Source: Nitrosopumilaceae archaeon (lineage in GTDB: Archaea > Thermoproteota > Nitrososphaeria > Nitrososphaerales > Nitrosopumilaceae). Taken from it: DNA of 19,386 bases. Each line of letters starts with the position of its first letter. Position 1 is the first letter of the stretch. Below are positions 12,058-19,377 of this stretch, piece by piece. The stretch lies in assembly GCA_021296165.1 (NCBI GenBank), contig JAGWAW010000028.1, positions 1 through 19,386 on the forward strand, in the 5' to 3' direction. The notes under the pieces were generated by a model, which was given only the letters and a program-made list of their open reading frames with translations, searched no databases and was not told the origin of the DNA. Position numbers and translations under genes: made by a program.

Positions 12058-13110
12058 GTGAGGACGGCAATTCTGGCCATAACCAAGAACGGGGTGGGAA
12101 TAGGCTCCGGGCTGGCCTCCGAGTTTCCGGAGATGGCGTTGTATGCGCCCAAAAAGCTGACCCGCAACGGCGTACGCGCGTCCTGGTATGAGGAGTCCAC
12201 CACCGCCATGGTGGGCAGACTCTTCAAAGAATATGACGCCCTCATATGCGTATTCTCGCTGGGGGCCGTGGTGAGGCTGATAGCCGCCCACATCTCAGAC
12301 AAGAAGACGGATCCGGCCGTCTTGGTCATAGACGACAAGATGAACCACGTGATCAGCGTCCTGTCCGGGCACATAGGCGGTGCAAACCAGCTTGCCAGGG
12401 ACATAGCCGCCAAGACCGGCGCCGCCCCGGTCATCACCACCGCCGCCGACGTAAACAGTACCATAGCAGTGGACCTGGTGGGTCGGAACCTGGGCTGGGT
12501 GATAGAGGACGACTCCACCGTGACGGCGACGAGCGCCCACATGGTGAACGGCGAGCGCATCGGCATATACCAGGACGCCGGCTCCCTGGAATGGTGGAGC
12601 GGGCCGCTTCCCAAAAACGTCGTAAAATACGACAACCTGGATGCGATGGCCGGCTCCGACTGCCGGGCGTTCTTGGTGATAACCGACCGAGAGTCCATAC
12701 CCGCAGAGGTGCGGCGGCGGGGCGTGGTGTACAGGCCCCCATCACTGGTGGTCGGAGTAGGACTCCACCGCACCACCACTCCAGAAAAGATACGGGACGA
12801 GATGGGCGCGTGCCTGGCAGAACACAACCTCAGCCGCATGTCCGTCGCCAAGATATCCTCGCTCAAGAAGCCGGCGCCCGTCCCCGGGCTGGAGGACGCG
12901 GCCAAGGCACTGGGCGTACCAGTAGTTCTGGTGGAGCGGGAGAGGCTGGCCCGCATGGATGCCCCCAACCCCTCCGGTACGGTGGAGCGGTTCGAGGGTA
13001 CGCCCAGCGTCTCGGAGGCGGCGGCCCTGCTGGTGTCGGGGGGCGAGCTGGTGGTGGAGAAGCAAAAGTTTCCCCCGGATCTTACGTTGGCGGTGGCTAG
13101 AATACCATGA
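12058..13110 (+). CDS. cbiG: Cobalt-precorrin-5A hydrolase CbiG
   Basis: CbiG opens the delta-lactone of cobalt-precorrin-5A and releases acetaldehyde, producing the substrate for CbiD. The 350-residue protein has the N-terminal domain start RTAILAITKNGVGIG, the conserved central stretch LICVFSLGAVVRLIAAHISDKKTDPAVLVIDD followed by NHVISVLSGHIGGANQLARDIA, and a C-terminal domain with SLVVGVGLHRTTTPEKI and EDAAKALGVPVVLVE. This is the normal domain order and length. It has a leaderless GTG start. The stop overlaps the cbiX ATG (ATGA), so the genes are translationally coupled. Confidence 0.95.
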   Translation: MRTAILAITKNGVGIGSGLASEFPEMALYAPKKLTRNGVRASWYEESTTAMVGRLFKEYDALICVFSLGAVVRLIAAHISDKKTDPAVLVIDDKMNHVISVLSGHIGGANQLARDIAAKTGAAPVITTAADVNSTIAVDLVGRNLGWVIEDDSTVTATSAHMVNGERIGIYQDAGSLEWWSGPLPKNVVKYDNLDAMAGSDCRAFLVITDRESIPAEVRRRGVVYRPPSLVVGVGLHRTTTPEKIRDEMGACLAEHNLSRMSVAKISSLKKPAPVPGLEDAAKALGVPVVLVERERLARMDAPNPSGTVERFEGTPSVSEAAALLVSGGELVVEKQKFPPDLTLAVARIP

Positions 13111-13883
13111 GGAGGGGACTGCTCATAGTGGACCGAGGAAGCCGGGAGCGCGAGGCGTATGCGGAGCTGGAAGAGATAACGGACGCCGCAAGGTCTCGTG
13201 GCGGGTATGACTTTGCCGACTTTTGCTTTCTGGAGGTGCTCCCGCCCTACATAAAGGACGGAATGAAAAAGTGTCTCGCCCAGAATCTGGACACCCTCAC
13301 CATAGTGCCTTATTTTCTGTATCCGGGAAAAAAGATCAAGGCCACAGTAAACGACGTCATGTCGTACCAGAAGGACACCGGCACCAAATTCTTGGTGACG
13401 CGGCCCATGACCCAGCACCCGGCGATGGTGGACCTGGTGGACCGCCGCATCGTACAGGCGCTGCGCCGCGACGGCCTGGATGCCGACCCTGCCAATACCG
13501 ACGTGCTGGTAATAGGGCACGGCAGCAAGGACCCCAACGCGCAGATGTCCATCAACTACGTGGTGGATAGGCTGCGCCAGAAATACCGGAACGTGGAGAG
13601 GTGCTTTCTGGAGATAGAGCAGCCGGACATCGAGGCGGGCATCAGGACATGCGAGGCCAGCAGCCCCGGGACCTTGGCCATAGTATTTTATTTTCTGCAC
13701 GAGGGCGCCCATGTCAAGCGGGACATCTACGCCGACCTGAATCCGGCCTTGGAGCACTCGTCGTTGGATATGGTCTGCATCACCCGGCACATAGGGGCCG
13801 ACGACGCCATGGTGGATTTGATACTGGAGCGGGCCGACGAGGTGGAGAGGACCGTGCCGGGGGCCGAACATAATGCAGACTAG
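13107..13883 (+). CDS. cbiX: Sirohydrochlorin cobaltochelatase CbiX, two-domain form
   Basis: CbiX inserts cobalt into sirohydrochlorin, the committed step of the cobalt-early route. The 258-residue protein consists of two tandem chelatase domains. In the C-terminal domain the metal-site motifs are intact: VLVIGHGSKDPNA with His138 and HEGAHVKRDI with His201. In the N-terminal domain the equivalent positions are VDRGSREREAYAEL and PYFLYPGKKIKATV, so both histidines are missing. Catalysis therefore probably resides in the second domain. The N-terminal domain may be structural, replacing the second subunit of the short archaeal homodimer. The gene overlaps cbiG by 4 bases and cbiC by 11 bases. 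Confidence 0.93.
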   Translation: MRRGLLIVDRGSREREAYAELEEITDAARSRGGYDFADFCFLEVLPPYIKDGMKKCLAQNLDTLTIVPYFLYPGKKIKATVNDVMSYQKDTGTKFLVTRPMTQHPAMVDLVDRRIVQALRRDGLDADPANTDVLVIGHGSKDPNAQMSINYVVDRLRQKYRNVERCFLEIEQPDIEAGIRTCEASSPGTLAIVFYFLHEGAHVKRDIYADLNPALEHSSLDMVCITRHIGADDAMVDLILERADEVERTVPGAEHNAD

Positions 13884-14505
13884 GGTGGGGCAGTCCATAG
13901 AGGACGCCAGCATGAATATCATAGACCAGGAGGCCGGTCCCCACGACTACGACCCCATGGAGTGGCCCGTGGTCCGGCGCATAATACACTCCACGGCCGA
14001 CTTTGACTATATCGGGACCAACCGGGTAATATTCCACCCTGGAGCCATTCGGTCTGGCATGGAGGCGCTGGCGGCCGGCTGCCACATCATAACCGACGTG
14101 AACGGCATACCGGGCCTGCTCAACAAGCGCAACCTGGCCGAGTTCGGCAACGGGATGACCTGCCGTATATCCGAGGAGCGCGTGGCGTCCCTGGCCCGCG
14201 AGCGGGATTCGACCCGGGCCCGGGTGGCGATGCGGGAGAGCGCACAGGAGATGGAGGGTGGGGTGGTCGTGGTGGGGAATGCGCCCACCGCCCTGCTGGA
14301 GGTCATGGACATGGTACGGGATGGAGTGGCGCGCCCCGCCTTGGTGGTGGGGGTGCCGGTGGGGTTCGTGCAGGCCGCCGAGTCCAAGGCGGAGCTGGAG
14401 ACAATACAGATACCACACATCACCAACCGGGGCAGGAAGGGGGGCAGCCCGGTCGCCGCCGCCATCATAAACGCACTCTTCAAGCTGGTGCGCTCACCGC
14501 CTTGA
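13873..14505 (+). CDS. cbiC: Cobalt-precorrin-8 methylmutase CbiC (CobH family)
   Basis: CbiC moves the methyl group from C11 to C12, yielding cobyrinate. The 210-residue product has the family motifs: SMNIIDQEAG, VVRRIIHSTADFDY with the catalytic histidine near residue 40, IITDVNGIPGLLNK, VVVVGNAPTALLEV and LVVGVPVGFVQAAESK, then PHITNRGRKGGSPVAAAIINAL. This is the usual length. It overlaps the end of cbiX by 11 bases and its own 3' end overlaps the convergent cbiA by 12 bases. Confidence 0.95.
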   Translation: MQTRVGQSIEDASMNIIDQEAGPHDYDPMEWPVVRRIIHSTADFDYIGTNRVIFHPGAIRSGMEALAAGCHIITDVNGIPGLLNKRNLAEFGNGMTCRISEERVASLARERDSTRARVAMRESAQEMEGGVVVVGNAPTALLEVMDMVRDGVARPALVVGVPVGFVQAAESKAELETIQIPHITNRGRKGGSPVAAAIINALFKLVRSPP

Positions 14506-15861
14506 GTATCTGGAGCAGTGTCCCACCAGTGTGCCGGCCCCCTTTGCGGAGAGGTAGAGGTGCCCGTACGAGGCCATCGCATTGTGCACTGTAATCCCGT
14601 CCCTGCCGTCCCGTATGCCCGTACCTATGTCCAGCCTCTGGGCGAAGACCGCATCGCCGGGCACATCCGCCGCCCGGGAGTAGTGGAACTCGTGGCCGCG
14701 GAACCCCCCGCCCCGGCCGGACACCGGAGAGCGGCCCGTCACGCCCCGGGTGTAGTTGAGGGTGACTCGGCCGGTCATCTCCGTCTCCACCTCAAATATG
14801 CCGGCCATCCGGCGCCTTTTGCCTTCGTGCGTGAGGCCACGCGCCATGTACATCAGGCCGCCACACTCGGCGTACATGGGCATCCCGCCGGCGGCCGCCT
14901 CCCGCACCATATCCATCATGTTGCGGTTCCGCTCCAGGATGCCCGCCCGCACCTCCGGGAACCCCCCGCCCATGTACAGCCCGTCCACGTCGGGCATGGC
15001 CTCGGATGACTCGGGGCTGAAGAAGACCAGCTCCCCGCCGGCCTGCCGGAGACTCTCCAGGTTGTCCCTGTAGTAAAAGTTGAACGAGCCGTCCAGCGCC
15101 ACCCCGATGCGGGCCGCAGTCGGGGCCCTCCGGGCGGATACATACTCGGGCAGGGGCTCCGCCCCGCCGGCGATCCTCACTATGGCATCCATGTCCAGAT
15201 GTTCCAGCATGTGGTCGGCCGTCTTGGCTATCTCCGCCGCCATGCCGGGGTCCTCGGCGGGGGGTACCAGCCCCAGGTGGCGCGAGCCAAAACACCCCTC
15301 CATTCGCGGAATGGCGCCCACCACCTCCACGCCCAGAGGCTCCAGGGCGTCCCGGCACATCAGGACATGCCGCCTGCTTCCTATGCGGTTGAGTATCACG
15401 CCCCGGATCATCGGGTTGCGGCTGAACCTCAGGAACCCCAGCACAGAGGCGGCCACCGAGCGCGCCCCGCCGCCGGCGTCGACCGCCAGTATGGCGGGGG
15501 TGCGGGTCAGTACGGCTATGTGGTGCGTGCTGGCCGTATCGCCCCTGCCGTCAAACCCGTCGTAGTATCCCATCACTCCCTCTATGACGCCGGCCATCCC
15601 CGCCGAGTTGCGGGAGATGCTCTCGGCGACCCCCCTCCTCCCCATCAGCCACACGTCCAGGTTGGCCGCCTCCCGGCCGGCCGCCGCCGCCAGGTACCCC
15701 GGGTCTATATAGTCGGGGCCGGCCTTGAACGGCCGCACCGCGTACCCCATCTGTGCAAATCCGCGGATCACGGCGCACGATATGGATGTCTTTCCGACGC
15801 CGCTGCCTGTCCCCGCTATCACCACCCGTGGCTCAGCCGTACGCGGTCCTCTCCCTGACAA
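14494..15861 (-). CDS. cbiA: Cobyrinate a,c-diamide synthase CbiA/CobB
   Basis: The enzyme amidates the a and c side chains of cobyrinate with glutamine and ATP. The 455-residue product has the P-loop VVIAGTGSGVGKTS at about 13-26, RPFKAGPDYIDPGYL near 43-57, NLDVWLM and EGVMGYYDGFDG in the ATPase domain. The C-terminal glutamine amidotransferase domain carries MYAECGGLMYMARGL with the nucleophilic Cys, and HNAMASYGHLYLSAKGA with the catalytic-His region. It starts at ATG 15861, inside the 3' end of the co-directional PGI/PMI gene (29-base overlap), so it is probably translated from the PGI/PMI transcript. It faces cbiC, convergent with a 12-base overlap. Confidence 0.95.
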   Translation of the reverse strand: MSGRGPRTAEPRVVIAGTGSGVGKTSISCAVIRGFAQMGYAVRPFKAGPDYIDPGYLAAAAGREAANLDVWLMGRRGVAESISRNSAGMAGVIEGVMGYYDGFDGRGDTASTHHIAVLTRTPAILAVDAGGGARSVAASVLGFLRFSRNPMIRGVILNRIGSRRHVLMCRDALEPLGVEVVGAIPRMEGCFGSRHLGLVPPAEDPGMAAEIAKTADHMLEHLDMDAIVRIAGGAEPLPEYVSARRAPTAARIGVALDGSFNFYYRDNLESLRQAGGELVFFSPESSEAMPDVDGLYMGGGFPEVRAGILERNRNMMDMVREAAAGGMPMYAECGGLMYMARGLTHEGKRRRMAGIFEVETEMTGRVTLNYTRGVTGRSPVSGRGGGFRGHEFHYSRAADVPGDAVFAQRLDIGTGIRDGRDGITVHNAMASYGHLYLSAKGAGTLVGHCSRYSRR

Positions 15862-16837
15862 AGTCTATCGAGTCTACCGGCGTGGGATCCACGCCCCGCA
15901 TCCCCGCCAGGTATATGGTGGTGTAGTCCAGCAGGTACACCAGATTCACCAGCTTGGTCAGTATGTGCCCGTCGACGGCCCTCACCGTGCGGTACGGGAT
16001 GGCGCGGGCCCCAAAGTACTCCTCGAACACACGCCACCGCTCCTTGGTCTTGGGGTTGTCGTCGGGCCCCTGTATCAGCACGGGCCGCGCCGGCGAGGCC
16101 GACTCCCAGGCAACTATCCCGTTATGGCTGGCCTCCAGCACGTCCTCGGTCATGGCGTGCGTCTTGGCGTTCTCCTGCAGGGAGTTCTTGAAGCGGGTCG
16201 CCGCCGCCTTGAACCCCCATGGGTAGTACACCACCGGTATGCCCGAGAGCCACCCGGCCAGGTCCCGGGCGGGGTTGGGGCCCTCCGCGGTCACGGCGTC
16301 GCGGGTGCGTTCCATGGAGCGTATGGACTCGGCCACATCCGTCCGGGGCACTTTTGTGATGCGATCCAGGGCGCTGAGCATAGTATACAGGAACGACACG
16401 AACGAGGCCCGGGGCGAGTGGCGCGCCTCCACCGTATGGTGGGGCAGCGAGTTGCGCCCGCAGTATATCTCCATCTGGCCGCCCGACGAGAACGATACGG
16501 TACGGCAGGATGCCGCGGCGGCCTTGGACAGCACGGTGAGGGTCTCGGCGGTGTTTCCAGAGACGCTGCTGCACACCACCAGGGTATCGGCGTCGGCGGT
16601 TCTGGGCAGGTTGTACCCCTTGACTATGCTCACGTGCATGTCCAGGCCAGACATGAGCGCCACGGCAAGGTCGCCCAGGGCCCCGGATCCGCCCATGCCA
16701 GCAAAGACCACGTGGTTTATGCCATCCACGTCCAGGGCGTCGGGCCCGTCCCTGTACGCGCCGGCGGCCATCTCCGGCCATGCGTCGTAGGTGCGGCGCA
16801 TGCCTCCGTGGTCCTGCGGCTTGCCGTCTGGCGACAT
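15833..16837 (-). CDS. Bifunctional phosphoglucose/phosphomannose isomerase (SIS-domain, archaeal type)
   Basis: This enzyme interconverts glucose-6-P or mannose-6-P and fructose-6-P. The 334-residue product has two SIS domains: the first with HVVFAGMGGSGALGDLAV and TLVVCSSVSGNTAETL (phosphosugar binding), the second with IPVVYYPWGFKAAATRFKNSLQENAK and the catalytic region MTEDVLEASHNGIVAWE. Length and order match the crenarchaeal PGI/PMI family. The ATG at 16861 would sit inside the TATA box, so the ATG at 16837, 27 bases from the box centre, is chosen. It shares that box with mtnA and is followed by overlapping cbiA; no functional reason for the pairing with cbiA is evident. Confidence 0.9.
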   Translation of the reverse strand: MSPDGKPQDHGGMRRTYDAWPEMAAGAYRDGPDALDVDGINHVVFAGMGGSGALGDLAVALMSGLDMHVSIVKGYNLPRTADADTLVVCSSVSGNTAETLTVLSKAAAASCRTVSFSSGGQMEIYCGRNSLPHHTVEARHSPRASFVSFLYTMLSALDRITKVPRTDVAESIRSMERTRDAVTAEGPNPARDLAGWLSGIPVVYYPWGFKAAATRFKNSLQENAKTHAMTEDVLEASHNGIVAWESASPARPVLIQGPDDNPKTKERWRVFEEYFGARAIPYRTVRAVDGHILTKLVNLVYLLDYTTIYLAGMRGVDPTPVDSIDFVRERTAYG

Positions 16838-16858
16838 GGGAATTGGGGCTGCTCTGCC

Positions 16859-16869
16859 CATTTAAATAA
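16859..16869. promoter_or_regulatory. Symmetric TATA box shared by PGI/PMI and mtnA
   Basis: CATTTAAATAA contains the palindrome ATTTAAAT. Its centre (about 16864) is 27 bases from the minus-strand ATG at 16837 and 27 bases from the plus-strand GTG at 16891. No other TATA-like sequence lies in the 53-base gap. Confidence 0.55.
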
Positions 16870-16890
16870 GGAACGCCGGTGTTCCGGCCC

Positions 16891-17931
16891 GTGGACGACA
16901 TCCGCACCGTATACTGGAAGGACGGAAAAGTGTCGATGATAGACCAGACCCGGCTGCCCGGATCCCTGGAGTATGTGGAGTATGGCGACCATGATGGTGT
17001 GGCCGGGGCAATCCGGACCCTGGTGGTGCGGGGGGCGCCGGCCATCGGCGTGGCCGCCGCCTTCGGGATGGCGCTGGCCGCCAAAAACAGCGCCGCGGAC
17101 GCGGCGCGGGGGGTGCTGTCCGACATGGACGTGGCCCGCCGGACGCTGGCCGCCACGCGGCCGACGGCCATAAACCTGGTCTGGGCGCTGGATCGCGTGT
17201 ATGCGGCCGCCGGGAGGGAGTCCTCCGCGCAAAAAGTACGCGCCGCGGCGCTGGACGAGGCGCTAGCCATGGCCGAGGAGGATGTCGCCACTAACCGCTC
17301 TATGGGGAGGAACGGCGCCGCCCTGTTCGGGGACGGCGGTACCATAATGACCCACTGCAACGCCGGGGCACTGGCGACGGTGGGGTACGGCACGGCGCTG
17401 GGCGTCATCCGGGCCGTCCGGGAGTCGGGCAGGCCCGTGCGGGTGGTGGCCACCGAGACCCGGCCCGTCCAGCAGGGCTCCCGGCTCACCGCATTCGAGC
17501 TCAAGCACGACGGCTTCGACGTCAGCCTCATACCCGACACGGCGGTGGGCTACTCGATGGCCGGCGGCATGATAGACGGCGTGGTGGTGGGCGCCGACCG
17601 CATACTGCGCACCGGCCACGTCTTCAACAAGATCGGCACATACCAGGTGGCCACAATGGCCCAGAGGCACTCTGTGCCCTTCTATGTGGCCGCCCCGCTC
17701 TCCACCTTCGACATGACCAGCGACCCCGGCGACGTCACCATAGAGATGCGTAACGCCGCCGAGCTGGTGGGACCCGAGGGCCGCCGGACCGCACCCGAGG
17801 GCATAGGCGTAATAAATCCGGCCTTCGACATGACCCCGCCGGACCTGATATCGGCCATCATAACGGAGGCGGGGGTGGCCCGGCCGCCGTACGAGCGCAG
17901 CATAGCAGAGTTATTCACAGCTAATTTTTAA
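16891..17931 (+). CDS. mtnA: S-methyl-5-thioribose-1-phosphate isomerase (MtnA/aIF2B-like)
   Basis: MtnA isomerises methylthioribose-1-phosphate to methylthioribulose-1-phosphate in the salvage of methylthioadenosine. The 346-residue product shows VYWKDGKVSMIDQTRLP at the start, TLVVRGAPAIGVAAAFGMAL near 42-61, TIMTHCNAGALATVGYGTALGV with the catalytic Cys around 155, and GVVVGADRILRTGHVFNKIGTYQVA with the catalytic Asp. The family also includes ribose-1,5-bisphosphate isomerase and eIF2B-like proteins, so substrate is inferred from motifs. A GTG at 16879 is in frame, but the GTG at 16891 has the leaderless spacing and better matches the family start. It fits with nearby metK, although no other methionine salvage gene is seen. 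Confidence 0.88.
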   Translation: MDDIRTVYWKDGKVSMIDQTRLPGSLEYVEYGDHDGVAGAIRTLVVRGAPAIGVAAAFGMALAAKNSAADAARGVLSDMDVARRTLAATRPTAINLVWALDRVYAAAGRESSAQKVRAAALDEALAMAEEDVATNRSMGRNGAALFGDGGTIMTHCNAGALATVGYGTALGVIRAVRESGRPVRVVATETRPVQQGSRLTAFELKHDGFDVSLIPDTAVGYSMAGGMIDGVVVGADRILRTGHVFNKIGTYQVATMAQRHSVPFYVAAPLSTFDMTSDPGDVTIEMRNAAELVGPEGRRTAPEGIGVINPAFDMTPPDLISAIITEAGVARPPYERSIAELFTANF

Positions 17932-17944
17932 AAGACTTTTATGG
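17925..17944 (+). promoter_or_regulatory. Overlapping TATA-like boxes for the DUF59-PqqD gene
   Basis: TTTTTAAAA at 17925-17933 covers the mtnA stop codon and is 25 bases before the GTG at 17954. CTTTTATGG at 17936-17944 is 26 bases before the ATG at 17966. Either could be used. Confidence 0.4.
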
Positions 17945-17953
17945 TTTTCTGGC

Positions 17954-18598
17954 GTGGGCATCCCCATGAAGGCCAGCCCGCAGGATGTGGAGAATTCGCT
18001 GAGAAAGTGCATGGACCCCGAGGTACCGCTCAACATAGTGGAGATGGGCCTCATATATGGCATCGAGGTGGACGGCGGGGACGTGGACATCAAGATGACC
18101 ATGACCACCCAAGGGTGTCCGCTCCACGAGACGCTGGTGCAGGACGTCACCAGGTACGCCAAGAAGGTGCCCGGCGTGGAGAACGTGAACGTGCAGATAG
18201 TGTGGGACCCGCCCTGGTCTATGGACCGCATGAGCCCCGAGGCGCGCGACAAAATAAAGGGCATGGCGTCCGGACAGGCCACGCCCGCCCCCATAGACTA
18301 TGACCGGGCGCTGCCCCAGGGTGTGGGCAAGCTGGTACAGCAGGAGGACGGCTCGATGGTGCTGATAAACGAGCACGACCAGGGGTTCATGGTGAACCAG
18401 GCCATAGTGGACTTTTGGAAGTGCTGCGACGGCCGGCGGAAGATGACCGAACTGGTGGACGTATTCGCGCAGCAGACCGGCATGCAACGTGCCCAGGTGG
18501 AGAAGGAGGTGACACAGCTGGTGCAGCAGCTCCGGGACGGTGGGCTCATAGCCATCCCAGGCCAGGCCGACGCGCCCAACGTCACCTTCCACAACTAG
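17954..18598 (+). CDS. DUF59/MIP18 (SufT-like) - PqqD-like fusion protein
   Basis: The N-terminal domain (about 5-105) is MIP18/PaaD/SufT-like: VENSLRKCMDPEVPLNIVEMGLIYGIEV, then DIKMTMTTQGCPLHETLVQDV with the family's conserved Cys, and VENVNVQIVWDPPWSMDRMS. These proteins help assemble or deliver Fe-S clusters. The C-terminal half (about 125-205) resembles PqqD: SMVLINEHDQGFMVNQAIVDFWKCCDGRRKMTELVDVFAQ, then a helical stretch ending LRDGGLI. PqqD-type domains present peptides to radical SAM enzymes. The fusion suggests Fe-S delivery or peptide binding for a radical-SAM partner, but no such gene is adjacent. GTG 17954 and ATG 17966 are both possible starts, 4 residues apart. Confidence 0.85.
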   Translation: MGIPMKASPQDVENSLRKCMDPEVPLNIVEMGLIYGIEVDGGDVDIKMTMTTQGCPLHETLVQDVTRYAKKVPGVENVNVQIVWDPPWSMDRMSPEARDKIKGMASGQATPAPIDYDRALPQGVGKLVQQEDGSMVLINEHDQGFMVNQAIVDFWKCCDGRRKMTELVDVFAQQTGMQRAQVEKEVTQLVQQLRDGGLIAIPGQADAPNVTFHN

Positions 18599-18612
18599 CG
18601 ATGGCAGATGTC

Positions 18613-19257
18613 CTAGAAGACATGGGCCGAGCCGGCCCCGTCGAAGGTTACCGTGATCCCGGAGAGATACTTTATCTCCCTGTCGACTATCGCCGCGACG
18701 AACTCGCCGATCTCCCGGGGCTCGCCCATCCGGCCCATGGGGAAGGTGGAGGGATCAACCCGCATGTCGTCCAGCAGCTCCCGGGTGCGGTCCGTAGCTA
18801 TCATGCCCGGGGCTATGTTGACGCAGCTCACGTTTCGGGCGGCCAGCTCCCGACTCGCCAGCTTGAAGATCTCCGTAAATGCCGCCCTGTACGCGCTGGA
18901 TATGGCGAGCCGTGGGGTGGGCTCCTTTACCACCGCGGAACTGATCAGAAATATGTAGCCACCGTTCCTCACCCTTATGTCGCGTAGGAGCGTGACCATG
19001 CCCAGAAACAGCTGGTTGTGGTACTTGGACCACTCCGCATCGGTCACCTCGGCGTACGTCTTGGGGGGCGGGCCGCCCGTGTTCAGCACCAGTATGTCTG
19101 TGGTGCGGTTGGCGGCGGCAAACCGCGCCACCGATACGGGGTCGGAGGTGTCCACGTCGCCGCGGCCGGCAGCCCTGACCGCATGCCCGGAGGACTCCAG
19201 CACCCCGGCGATGGCCCTGCCTATGCCCCGCGTGCCCCCCATTACTATGGCATCCAC
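18613..19257 (-). CDS. Atypical short-chain dehydrogenase/reductase (FabG-like, NTGGPPP type)
   Basis: The 214-residue product has AIVMGGTRGIGRAIAGVLESSG (dinucleotide loop, TRGIG at about 9-13), LVLNTGGPPPKTYAEVTDAEW in place of the usual NNAG region, and GGYIFLISSAVVKEP for the strand bearing the catalytic Ser. The normal Tyr-x-x-x-Lys is replaced by SSAYRAAFTEIFKLASREL, where the position four after Tyr is Phe. INIAPG becomes VNIAPGMIATDR. The N-T-G-G-P-P-P and the R-A-A helix are shared by a known SDR subgroup that lacks the canonical catalytic lysine. Substrate is unknown. The leaderless GTG at 19257 lies 27 bases from TATA-like CATAAAT. Confidence 0.85.
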   Translation of the reverse strand: MDAIVMGGTRGIGRAIAGVLESSGHAVRAAGRGDVDTSDPVSVARFAAANRTTDILVLNTGGPPPKTYAEVTDAEWSKYHNQLFLGMVTLLRDIRVRNGGYIFLISSAVVKEPTPRLAISSAYRAAFTEIFKLASRELAARNVSCVNIAPGMIATDRTRELLDDMRVDPSTFPMGRMGEPREIGEFVAAIVDREIKYLSGITVTFDGAGSAHVF

Positions 19258-19279
19258 GGGCGCGCGGGGGCGGCGCCCA

Positions 19280-19288
19280 CCATAAATC
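19280..19288 (-). promoter_or_regulatory. TATA-like box for the 19257 SDR gene
   Basis: On the minus strand, GATTTATGG is centred 27 bases before the GTG at 19257. Confidence 0.5.
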
Positions 19289-19367
19289 TCTTGGGAGGTG
19301 TGGTTCCGTACACACTCAACCCCCCTACAACCAGCCTAAGATGACTGGGTGCTTGACAACAGGCACG

Positions 19368-19377
19368 ATCATATATG
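19368..19377 (+). promoter_or_regulatory. Possible TATA box for a gene beyond the right end
   Basis: ATCATATATG lies about 10-20 bases from the end of the window. By the spacing used elsewhere here, transcription would begin just outside. Nothing else is recognised in 19290-19386 except a short GTGTG/CACAC inverted repeat near 19298-19315. Confidence 0.3.

Noticed and set aside
11862..13922. A 686-codon minus-strand open frame across cbiG and cbiX
   Set aside because: It is antisense to two clearly recognised, overlapping cobalamin genes. Its translation is low-complexity and Ser/Thr/Pro/Arg-rich, which is typical of a shadow frame in GC-rich coding DNA. Only its last 48 or so codons (to 11862) lie outside those genes, and they match nothing I know.
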